Shown one piece after another: positions 9,801 through 18,510 of a DNA stretch of 64,000 nt; the first letter of the stretch is position 1; each line of letters opens with the position of its first letter. The DNA is from Prostheceraeus crozeri (taxonomy: Eukaryota > Platyhelminthes > Polycladida > Euryleptidae). The position numbers were made by a program, and so were the translations under genes. The DNA lies in assembly GCA_907163375.1 (NCBI GenBank), contig CAJQUW010000619.1, positions 109,867 to 173,866 of the forward strand, read 5' to 3'. The notes below the pieces were generated by a model. That model did not search any database. It was not told the DNA's origin and saw only the letters and a program-made list of their open reading frames with translations.

Positions 9801-10535
9801 ATGACTCAGAAAATGTATACAATCAGAGAGGAAGGTGACGCTTTTGAGAAAGATCTCTTGAAGCTTCGTCCGACACGAAAGGTGCAAGGGATTGGAAATA
9901 CGTTCTACTTTCAAACCTTGAATTATGGTGATGATGGCTTTTATCTTCAAGTTCCATTCTTCCACAGTAATGGTATGTCTACATCAGGGTATAGCAATAT
10001 GAGACAAATGCGAGTGACTTTTCCAAAATGGCAACAGGTGATTCTTAAAACTATTGACTCTTTCGCGAAAGAATGTGTTGAGCTGCCTGAAAGTGCTCCC
10101 ACTCATTGGAGAAAGGCATTAGAGGAAGGAGTTGGTTATAAGGAATTGCCGGAATTCGATACACTGTTTTTAAAACTATCGGATCATTTTCAAGCATTCG
10201 ATCTCTTTACAAACGCGATGGAATGTGAGGATCTCAAACGGGGCCGCTATATGGGCTTAGTGCACGTTACCGGACTTTATATTGGTTCACATGGTTCGAC
10301 TGGTAAAGTCGCATCTTTGCAAATGAAGGTTCTTCAACTAGTCTATGAACCACTACCAATTGATAAATGTTTAATTAACATTGATAAGACTGCTTCAAGT
10401 GATGGGAAGGAAGAGAGCAAAAAGCGAGGGCGGAAATCTAAAGATGGGAATCCTAAATTGAAGTTGAAGCGCCAAGACGCTGACTTGAAAACTTTTTATA
10501 ATCCTAATTGTGATGAGGAAACACAAATGTTTTAA
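9801..10535 (+). CDS. Polinton-encoded protein with basic tail, possible nucleic-acid binder
   Basis: 244 codons. The body (residues 1-195) is mixed alpha/beta by composition and contains FYFQTLNYGDDGFYLQVPFF and YMGLVHVTGLYIGSHG. The tail is strongly basic (KKRGRKSKDG, KLKLKRQ). I do not recognise a family with certainty. A single-stranded-DNA-binding or replication-accessory role would fit the basic tail and the early-type promoter it shares with polB, but this is inference. A poly(A) signal AATAAA lies about 50 bp after the stop. Confidence 0.6.
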   Translation: MTQKMYTIREEGDAFEKDLLKLRPTRKVQGIGNTFYFQTLNYGDDGFYLQVPFFHSNGMSTSGYSNMRQMRVTFPKWQQVILKTIDSFAKECVELPESAPTHWRKALEEGVGYKELPEFDTLFLKLSDHFQAFDLFTNAMECEDLKRGRYMGLVHVTGLYIGSHGSTGKVASLQMKVLQLVYEPLPIDKCLINIDKTASSDGKEESKKRGRKSKDGNPKLKLKRQDADLKTFYNPNCDEETQMF

Positions 10536-10676
10536 TTTGTAAATGTTTTAATTTGTAAATGTAACTTGAAAGTTTCTATTCTGAATGTAAATAAACTTGA
10601 TCTGGAACATGTGTCTGTTTTGTTGTTCTAAGCAAAATTAGTGGGATGATGAGTTTAATGTTAATGGAATTATAAG

Positions 10677-11311
10677 ATGACAGATTTTCGTCTATTCACT
10701 GATCGCACAATGTGTGTCGCTGGACCAAGTCAGTCCGGTAAAACTACATTTGTAACTGAATTGCTACAATATAGAAATGAAATGTTTAACAAGGAAATTA
10801 AGAGAGTCAAATGGTATTATGGAATATTTCAACCACAACTACATTCTGCACTTCGCCAGAAAGGTTATGAGGTGAAGCAAGGGTTGCCATCAACTGAGGA
10901 TATCAAAGCAGGTGACTTACTAGTATTAGATGATCTATTACGAGAAAGCAAATCTTCAAAGGATGTAACTGAAATGTTCATTCAAACTGCACATCATAGG
11001 GAAGCTTTTATTATCTACATCACCCAAAACATCTTCGATGGAGGGAAAGAGCAAAGAACTAGAAGTTTGAATACACATTATTTGGCAATATTTAAAATCC
11101 AAGAGATAGCAGTCAGATACATCATCTCAGTAGACAGATATTACCTCAACAACCTAAAGTACTTTCAAAAATATATGAAGATGTAACAAAGAAACCACAT
11201 GGTTATCTATTTATTGATCTAACCCAGGAATGTCCGGAACGACTTCGATTTCGAACAAATATCATACCTAATTCCGCTGAACCAATGACAGTTTTCTCGG
11301 TTCACAGTTAG
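10677..11311 (+). CDS. FtsK/HerA-type genome-packaging ATPase region
   Basis: Walker A GPSQSGKT lies about 15 residues from the start. Walker B DLLVLDDLL follows about 65 residues later, and a sensor-like region ITQNIF after that. This is the A32-type packaging ATPase of Polintons and related double-jelly-roll viruses, which drives DNA into the capsid. The coding similarity continues to about 11311 (PHGYLFIDLTQ). It stands between early-type and capsid genes. Confidence 0.85.
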
Positions 11312-11320
11312 TTTTAAGCA

Positions 11321-12001
11321 ATGTACTTTGTTGCCTTATTATTTTCAAACATGTCGTATTCAAAGATGGTAGTCATTCCTCAAGAGGAGTATGTACAATT
11401 GACTACATTACAAAGTGCACAGGAAGTCAAAAATATAGATCAACCTATTACGAATCAACTTAAGGAACTAACACAAAAGGATATGGAAATTCAGAAGATT
11501 AAGGATCCCTATCGACGAATGCAGTTAGCAGCTGAAAACATTGACGAGAGGCGACAGATTCGTGACAAGTTGCGACGATTTATAACCTTGTCAACACCTC
11601 GACCATATCGTGTGCGCGCTGAGCGATTATTTGACTTCATTGATCCACATGTGAAGTTCAATGAGAGAGGGGAGATAATAGATGAAACAACTGGTGATGT
11701 TATTAGAAATAGTCACATAGATGACCTTCTGCAATATGCTGTCAGAGATGTAAGGCGAAAACTAGGTGCACCACAAGGGTGGACATATTTTCAGAAAATT
11801 TTATCTGATCAAAATGTACCTCACAATATTATTGGAGGACCGACTGTGAATGAATTGGATAGGGGTCACTTACAAGATGGATCAAAGAGTAAAACACCCA
11901 CGATGGCGGTCAAGCGAGAGCTTGCAGATCCCGACGATCTGCAACCAAAAAGAACTACTAGGCGCTCAATGCGTGTTGCGAAGGAGTATAGTAAATATTA
12001 A
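11321..12001 (+). CDS. Conserved Polinton protein of unknown function
   Basis: 226 codons; a second ATG ten codons in (MSYSKMVVIPQEEY) may be the real start. The protein is charged and probably helical in residues 15-100 (QLKELTQKDMEIQKIKDPYR), with a compact central part (FIDPHVKFNERGEIIDE) and a basic C-terminus. A protein of this kind next to the ATPase is common in Polintons, but its role is not known to me. A virion or packaging role is a guess from position. Confidence 0.6.
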   Translation: MYFVALLFSNMSYSKMVVIPQEEYVQLTTLQSAQEVKNIDQPITNQLKELTQKDMEIQKIKDPYRRMQLAAENIDERRQIRDKLRRFITLSTPRPYRVRAERLFDFIDPHVKFNERGEIIDETTGDVIRNSHIDDLLQYAVRDVRRKLGAPQGWTYFQKILSDQNVPHNIIGGPTVNELDRGHLQDGSKSKTPTMAVKRELADPDDLQPKRTTRRSMRVAKEYSKY

Positions 12002-12030
12002 GCAAATATGAATTAAGCCTCTCTCATATC

Positions 12031-13252
12031 ATGTCGTTACAAAAATTTTGCTGCTGTTTGAAATCTGCGCTCGAAGGTAAAGCAGAAGAGGGCATAGAGG
12101 TTGATATCAATTGTGTTAGCAGTTGCTGTGCGAGTAATACGCGTGCAAATCAGAACAAAGACGATGAGTACAGCAGTGAAACTCAGAAAGATTTATTACG
12201 ACTTAAATCATCCCGCAAGTTTCAGTCGTCCGGAGGTTCTAGCCCGTGCAGCAGGTGTGGGAATAGAGAAGTCAAGAAGTGGTTGAGGAGTCAACCGACT
12301 TACACTCTTCACAAAAATGCGAGAAAGCGGTTTCCAACAAGAAAATATGTTGTTAACAATATAGATAGTCAATGGCAAGCGGACTTGGCTGACATGCAAC
12401 AGATATCACAGTACAATGATGGCTATAAATACATCTTAACCGTAATAGATATTTTATCTCGCTATGCTTGGGCACGTGCGCTGAAATCTAAACGAGGACC
12501 AGAAGTTGAAGCGGCTTTTCAGAGCATTTTCGATGAGGGGCGTGTTCCGCAAAGAATACAGACCGATCAAGGGAAGGAATTCGAAAACTCTCATGTTCGA
12601 AGTCTCCTTAAAAGTCATAATGTGGAATTGTTTAGTGTCAAAAGTGCTTATAAAGCTGCCATGGTTGAGAGGTTCAATCGCACACTGAAGACAAAAATAT
12701 GGCGCTATTTCACTGCAAAAAATACACATGTTTGGGTAGGTGAGCTGCAGAAATTTGTTAAGAATTACAATGAAAGCTACCATCGAATCATTAAGATGAA
12801 ACCAGTTGATGTTACCCCAGATAATGCGATGGATGTATGGCTTCGATTGTATGATAAGAAAGCGAAAAAACATTTCCAATGAAAAGAAAATTAATGTTGG
12901 TGATAGAGTTCGGATTTCAAAGGTTAAGTCTACATTTGAGAAGGGGTATCTACCTAATTGGACTGAAGAAGAGTTTTTTGTGGATGAAGTAAATACAAAA
13001 TTTAGACCCACCATGTATAAATTAATAGATTACCATGGCAATCCAATTGAAGGAAAATTTTACTCTTATGAATTGCAAGTAGTAGACAGAAGTGAAGAGG
13101 TGTATATGATTGATAAAATAATTAGGAGGAAAGGTCATGGTAATCAAAGGAAATATCTAGTTAAATGGAAAGGATATCCTGATTCATTCAATAGCTGGAT
13201 AACGCATCAGGATCTACAAAATGTGGAGATGGGAGACACTCGTAACTTTTAA
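12031..13252 (+). CDS. Retrovirus-type integrase with C-terminal chromodomain
   Basis: The rve-type catalytic core shows the D,D,E triad: QADLADM, RIQTDQGKEF and AAMVERFNR, with 60 residues between the two Asp and 33 between the second Asp and Glu. YILTVIDILSRYAWA is the usual second strand of the core. A chromodomain follows (VEKI-like MIDKIIRRKG, then YLVKWKGYP and NSWI), which in other elements directs insertion to modified histones. This enzyme integrates the Polinton and makes the short target duplication. The region follows the preceding gene by about 30 bp. Confidence 0.88.
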
Positions 13253-13292
13253 GCTAATATAGCATGTGACTTCTTCCATATATGACTTTAAC

Positions 13293-14871
13293 ATGTCTAC
13301 TAACTTCAATATCATTCTTCCAAGCAATAGCAACCCCAAGATATTCCCAAGTAACAAACCATCTCTATACTCTGTTGAATTCGCTAATCCAATTACTCTG
13401 CATGGACCCCATGAAGTTGCTCTAACTGAAATTACTTATTACAACGATATCAGTTTGCTAAAGAACAACTATTTTGAATTACATAAAGAAGTGCGAGAGA
13501 AGGATGATTGCTTTCGCATATTTCAAAATAGTCTACATGGTACATGGGCTTTTCATCATCTAACTTTACATCCTTTTTCAACATCTTTACCATCTGTTCA
13601 AAACATGATTAAAATTCAAAAGGCATTTGCAACGTCAACTTTTGATTCTAAGGTTCCCACAATGAGCTTGCAAGATACAGAAAAGGAAATCGGTAGAATG
13701 TTTGAACGAATAAATGATCTCTTCAAGCTGACTTTGAATAAATTCTACAAACCAGTCATAAAGGGGTCAACAAAATTGATGAAGGAAGGGAAGCATGTTC
13801 TTCTTGTATTAGGTAAGGATTTGAGTCATACTTTTTGGGTATTCCAGAACAACTTTCTCATCAAGGTATTGGTACAATGGACGTGGGTGGAATTCGGAGA
13901 GGAAAGTCACTGATTTTAAATGTAGAATTGTGCCATTGTATGCATTACAAAAAAGGAGCATCCGAGTAAAAAATAAATTTGAGGTCATTAGAAGTGTTGA
14001 AGACTTTGCAAGAAAGTTTCAAGGATCAGTGCCAGAAACGTTAATGACTTGTGAATATAAGAAAGAGAAAGTAACTTTATTTACTGTTGAAACGGAGGCA
14101 GAATTTATTGTTTTTACTAAAAAGACACCATTGGAAAAGTCTGAGTCCGCTGTTATTGAATTTGGATCTGAAATGATTGGGATGTTTAAGGGCCTTGAAA
14201 GCGCACCTTGGTTGACAGAATTAAATGATACATTCAAGGTTCAATTGTCCTCTTCTAAACTCAAAGCATCAACAAATGCTTCATGGGATATCCACGTATA
14301 CAGCGAAGACATATCGGGTGATGAATTGTCTACTTCCAGTGAACTTGTAAAAAGAGTTAATTTGAACATTGAAAGCTTGAAAACGCCATCTGAATTGTGT
14401 ACAAAGTTAAATGAGTTTGGTGTAGATTACCTTGATGCAGATGAATATCACTTTTCTTATGACCCACATAAGAAACGCATGATTCTAAAGGTAGGGAAGA
14501 ACTCTCTTATCAAGCTGGATAGCGTGTTAACGACCACATTGGGATTCTCAAAATCAACTATTTATGAAGGTACATCAATAGGCGATACAGCCCCATCGCT
14601 AGAGCGTGATATAAGTAACTTATACGTCTATTGTAACATTATTGAATATACAAGGGTTGGCGACATTGAGGCCCCACTTCTGCGCACATTTCCTCTCTCA
14701 TCCGTAAGGAAGCAACTAATCAATCGAGAATTTTTTAACACAATGTATCTACCAATCAGCCGAAATTTCATCAATAGAATTGACATATCAATTCATGATG
14801 ATGCAGGAGAAGTAGTACCGTTCTGTGGTGGTGTTACTGTTTTAACCCTACATATTAGGTCACGAGAATAA
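13293..14871 (+). CDS. Penton-like minor capsid protein region
   Basis: The N-terminal part reads FNIILPSNSNPKIFPSNKP then HGPHEVALTEI, the usual opening of Polinton minor capsid proteins. The C-terminal part contains NLYVYCNIIEYTRVGD, APLLRTFPL and VLTLHIRSRE, which match the conserved back half of the same family (the group often labelled after the C. elegans protein F54H12.2). Family members form the fivefold vertices as single jelly rolls. The first ATG (13293) is preferred over an in-frame GTG upstream. The major capsid gene follows after the core protein. Confidence 0.75.
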
Positions 14872-14914
14872 GGCTTTACGCTATTGTGACTTCCATAGTT
14901 ATTCAATAGTCATA

Positions 14915-15397
14915 ATGACAGGCATTTACAGTAGACCATCATATCAGAGCGGTTATCCCGTGTTTGTTGGAGGTAGACGACAAGTTGGAGGAGGCATATT
15001 TGGTGCACTAAGACGTATGGTTCTTCCAACACTCAAAAAGTATGGCGTACCAATCATGAAGCGTGTTGGAAGCAGGGCTTTAGATTTTGGTGCAAATGTT
15101 GCAGCTGATGCGCTTCAAGGTGAGGATATCGGTGAATCTATGAAAATGCGCGCGCAGCAATCTGCCATAGACGCATTAGATGATTTAACAAAGACGAGAC
15201 GTACAGTTCGGAAGAAGCGTAGGAAGTCAAGACAAGTTGGATCAGGCCGAGTTACTAAGCAAAGACGCAGGAAAAGTAAAAAGCCGACTAGAGCAGCACG
15301 TTCTAAATCTAGACGTCGAGTGAAAACAAGAAAGCGCAAACGAAATTCCACAGCTACTAGAAACAAGTCAAAACGAAGGAAGACAACATATTTGTAG
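14915..15397 (+). CDS. Basic virion core protein (PX/pVI-like)
   Basis: 160 codons. Residues 26-40 read VGGGIFGALRRMVLP, an amphipathic helix behind a triple glycine, followed by a helical region (VGSRALDFGANVAADALQG). The C-terminal 60 residues are almost all Arg, Lys, Ser and Thr. This layout is typical of the small basic protein encoded next to the capsid genes in Polintons and resembles adenovirus core or pVI-type proteins: capsid-lining at one end, DNA-condensing at the other. The ATG at 14915 is 43 bp after the penton stop codon. The frame looks whole. Confidence 0.7.
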   Translation: MTGIYSRPSYQSGYPVFVGGRRQVGGGIFGALRRMVLPTLKKYGVPIMKRVGSRALDFGANVAADALQGEDIGESMKMRAQQSAIDALDDLTKTRRTVRKKRRKSRQVGSGRVTKQRRRKSKKPTRAARSKSRRRVKTRKRKRNSTATRNKSKRRKTTYL

Positions 15398-15407
15398 AGC
15401 TAATACG

Positions 15408-16691
15408 ATGCAGAGTATCAATTCGGCTTTGTGTTTCTTCGATTCTCCCCCTCATCAGACAGACATCATCTCCTCAACAATTGTAGACATAGTCCCCACA
15501 ACAAATATCGATGGTAACCAGCAGCCTATTCAGTTTGATATACCTGCCAATCCTCAAGATTATATTGACTGTCAATCCATTGATTTAGAGTTGTGTATAC
15601 AAATTAAGAAGACTGATGGTACAAATATCGATTCATCCAAGGATAAAGTGGGGTTAGCAAATCTTCCTATTGCCAGTCTGTTCTCAGATGTGTATCTAAT
15701 ATTGAATGACAAACAGATTGAAGGAGGGGATCGAGCATATCCATATGGAGCATATATACATACAATGACTCAATTTCAAAAGCAAGCTAAACAGTCACAC
15801 TTGCAAGTTTCTGGGTGGTATGATGATCAGCAAGGGAAATTTGATGATGTCTCAAATACAGGGTTGAAAAGACGAATGGATTTAACAGCGGATTCAAAGG
15901 AATTATACTTGAAAGGACCCGTCTATCTTGATTTCCTTCGTCAATCTAGATATCTGCTATCACAGGTTAAAATGCAAATAAAATTTATTCGCGCAAATCC
16001 TGAGTTCGCGTTAATGGCTTTTGGAGCTACAAACTATCAAGTCAACATAAGTAATGCCGTGCTCAATGTAAGGCGAGTAACAATGAACCCGTCAGTCATC
16101 AACGAGCATGCGACAGGATTGAGGAAAAACAATGCAATATATCCAGTTAATCACAGTGTGTTGACAAACTTCACAATTGGTGCGGGATCATCCTCACATG
16201 CCTACCCAAATCTTTTTCCCACTGCAATGCCAAAGGCGGTGTATATCACATTTGTGGAAAATGAGGCATTCATTGGTGCTTTTGAAAAGAATCCATTCAA
16301 TTTCCAACACTTTAATGTTAGCAAACTAGCACTCTATCAGGATGGGAAATTTGTATCTTGCAAAGCATATGAGCCTAATTTCAAAGATGGTAAATTCGCA
16401 CGTGAATATGGTTCTATTTTCACCGCCCTCAACATGTTTAATACAGACGATTCAAATGGAATTACAATGGATATGTACAAGAATGGCTACTTCTTCATTA
16501 TGTACAACCTCACAGCAGATGCAGATCTAGGTGGTGAAAGCGTAGGAGTTACAAAGCCTGGAAATCTACGACTGGAGGTATCATTTGAGTCACCTTTGAA
16601 GAAAACAATTACTTGTCTCATTTATGCTATCTATGATAGCAAAGTTGAGATAACAAGAATGAGAGACGTGACTGTCAGCTATCAGAGATGA
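15408..16691 (+). CDS. Major capsid protein, double jelly roll
   Basis: 427 codons, the usual length for a Polinton major capsid protein. The opening (PPHQTDIISSTIVDIVPT), IEFDIP-like QFDIPANPQDYIDC, and VYLILNDKQIEGGDRAYPY are typical of this family, as is GNLRLEVSFESPL near the end. Trimers of such proteins build the hexon-like faces of the predicted icosahedral particle. The start is 11 bp after the core-protein stop, and the stop overlaps the protease start in ATGA, so these genes are probably co-transcribed. The frame looks whole. Confidence 0.88.
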   Translation: MQSINSALCFFDSPPHQTDIISSTIVDIVPTTNIDGNQQPIQFDIPANPQDYIDCQSIDLELCIQIKKTDGTNIDSSKDKVGLANLPIASLFSDVYLILNDKQIEGGDRAYPYGAYIHTMTQFQKQAKQSHLQVSGWYDDQQGKFDDVSNTGLKRRMDLTADSKELYLKGPVYLDFLRQSRYLLSQVKMQIKFIRANPEFALMAFGATNYQVNISNAVLNVRRVTMNPSVINEHATGLRKNNAIYPVNHSVLTNFTIGAGSSSHAYPNLFPTAMPKAVYITFVENEAFIGAFEKNPFNFQHFNVSKLALYQDGKFVSCKAYEPNFKDGKFAREYGSIFTALNMFNTDDSNGITMDMYKNGYFFIMYNLTADADLGGESVGVTKPGNLRLEVSFESPLKKTITCLIYAIYDSKVEITRMRDVTVSYQR

Positions 16692-17152
16692 GTAACTTAA
16701 GCAACATAGAAATCTTGAGGAAAATGAGGAAAGCTCATCCCTACTCCAAGACAATATTTCTCAATGTCTTTTCTAGAGATAATTTACCTGATTCAATTCC
16801 TTTCTATCCTTGTTCGCTTATCATCAATACGGATACCAACAATCTTCCCGGAAAACATTGGATTGCTGTATACATCAATCGTTATAAAGTTGCCGAATAT
16901 TTTGACTCTCTTAATCAACCTCGTTTACATGATATCGCATTATGGATGAACAGGTTTTCCTGGACTGTTAGAAAAGTGACATCGTTCCCACTTCAAAGTA
17001 ATACATCTCTAATGTGCGGTGGCTATGTACTCTATTTTGTCAACGAGAGACCATTGAAAAATAACTGTAAAAGTGCTTTAGAACTATTTTCAAAAAACTG
17101 TGATAAAAATGATGTAATTCTTACTAAATATGTTGAAACAGTTTTGAAATAA
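16688..17152 (+). CDS. Adenain-like cysteine protease
   Basis: 154 codons. The catalytic set of the C5/Ulp1 clan is visible: His57 in GKHWIAVY, Asp73 in EYFDSLNQP, Gln103 in PLQSN and Cys110 in LMCGGYVLYF, with spacing much like adenovirus protease. In this family the enzyme trims capsid and core precursors during particle maturation. The ATG overlaps the capsid stop by four bases. AATAAA directly at the stop (17148-17155 area) would end the rightward transcripts. Confidence 0.88.
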   Translation: MSNLSNIEILRKMRKAHPYSKTIFLNVFSRDNLPDSIPFYPCSLIINTDTNNLPGKHWIAVYINRYKVAEYFDSLNQPRLHDIALWMNRFSWTVRKVTSFPLQSNTSLMCGGYVLYFVNERPLKNNCKSALELFSKNCDKNDVILTKYVETVLK

Positions 17153-17300
17153 AGTTTTATGTTGTATCATTAACTTGCTCTCTTTTTTCCAAAACAAGGG
17201 TTTATAAGGAAAACAAAAACATGCTCATATTTCATTATCTATTCACATATATACAAAAAACATGTTCACATTTCATTATCTATCCACATATATACAAAAT
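17153..17300. other. Convergence zone with a 42-bp direct repeat
   Basis: Rightward and leftward genes end on either side. Two copies of a block of about 42 bp with TTTCATTATCTATYCACATA lie at about 17226-17267 and 17268-17300. No gene. Confidence 0.6.
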
Positions 17301-18231
17301 CTACAATTTGGTTTTCATGAAACATTTTTTCAAATCACATATGATGGGAGGCACATCACTTATGTCTTTAATGCCGGTTATCACAATCTTTCCATTATGG
17401 AACACATGAACATGATATGGATGCCAGTTAGTCAATTGAGCTGCTGGAAATAACTCCACTTCATAAGTTAGATTATGTGATGATGTAACTCTACGGAAAT
17501 CATAGTGATAGTGTAATTCACATAACACGGTCATTGTCTTCACTTTCCAATCAGATAATGAATCACCAAGTAAATGTTCCAAAGTTAAGTGTAAATATGA
17601 GAGATCACCCTCCATGACCCTTCCAATACATTGGATTGTTCCATTTGGAAAGAATAGGATAGTGAGAGATCTATCCTTCCTCTGAATCCTCCATGTTAAC
17701 ATTGAGGGTCTTCCAAGATGTAAGCTCGTTGTCGGCTTCAATTTGCGTTTTATCAGTAACCATTGTTTTCGGTTGGGTATATTCCTCTCGATCTCTTGTA
17801 GATTGAGTTTTGACTTTGCTTTTGTAGTTAACATCCGATTTACAACTTCCAACCGTTTGATGTCCTCCATCTTTAATGAATGACGTTATCTGTGGTAGTA
17901 TCTCCCTTGTAAAGGTTTCCCATGTGACGTCACTGAAACGAAAAAATCGATATTCAACATCTTCACGTTTTGGTGAACAGACGTATAGTTTGACTGATGA
18001 ATCACACTTTATCCATACCTTGTCATCGAGAGGAATCTTGATCCGAGTCTTATGGTTGTCAATGAGATCCGCAAAGTCTTTCAGTGAAGGCAATGAGTCA
18101 ATACTAATGCAAACGCCACGATGTTTTCGATCACTATTTGCTATTGAATGACGAAATGCTATTCTTTTAGAATTTGTTATGTGAACGTTTTGAACGTCAC
18201 TAAGTTTCCATGTTCTAATGTAATGAGGCAT
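17301..18231 (-). CDS. Region encoding a TATA-binding-protein-like domain
   Basis: The C-terminal part carries two repeats resembling the halves of the TBP saddle. The second half reads LTYEVELFP, then VHVFHNGKIVITG, then a helix to the end; eukaryotic TBP has YEPELFPGL and FVSGKVVLTGAK at the same spacing. The first half reads LTILFFPNGTIQCIG, compared with LIFSSGKMVCTGAK. Phenylalanines used by TBP to kink DNA are kept in these strands. The N-terminal part (RGVCISIDSLPSLKDF, RFFRFSDVTWETF) is unrecognised; a PC4-like fold is a weak possibility. The gene runs leftward behind polB. A role in recruiting RNA polymerase II or III to the element's promoters is inferred. The start is taken at the first ATG (18231). 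Confidence 0.6.
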
Positions 18232-18293
18232 GTTCCGAAAGCTATGTTTCAAATTTAAGTTTAATGTTTGCCTAAAGTTTGTTATTTTATTAG

Positions 18294-18463
18294 CTCAACA
18301 TATCGGAATGATGTTGAGTACAAATTCTTCACATATTCATTCACATTAGGACTACCTATTTATTAGTAATCATTTCTACATATCGGAAAGATGTAGAAAT
18401 TTCAATTTTAGTAAGACTACTTATGTATTAGTAAGTGTTGCTACATGTCGGAAGATGCAGCAA
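18294..18463 (-). promoter_or_regulatory. Three tandem hairpins with a shared loop
   Basis: Hairpin 1: stem 18294-18301 with 18311-18318. Hairpin 2: stem 18372-18381 with 18391-18400. Hairpin 3: stem 18438-18446 with 18455-18463. On the plus strand the loops all contain TCGGAA. The stems differ in sequence but stay paired (CTCAACAT, ATTTCTACAT, TTGCTACAT). The one imperfect pair in hairpin 3 is a G-U pair on the minus strand, the strand transcribed for both neighbours. Similar linkers (GACTACCTAT or GACTACTTAT, then TTAGTAA) precede hairpins 2 and 3. They lie 48-217 nt beyond the polB stop and just upstream of the TBP-like gene: a 3'-UTR, processing or terminator element is likely. Confidence 0.7.
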
Positions 18464-18510
18464 TCGCAAGATCTATTACAAGTGGAATATTATATTGTTT
18501 TTATTTAGAC

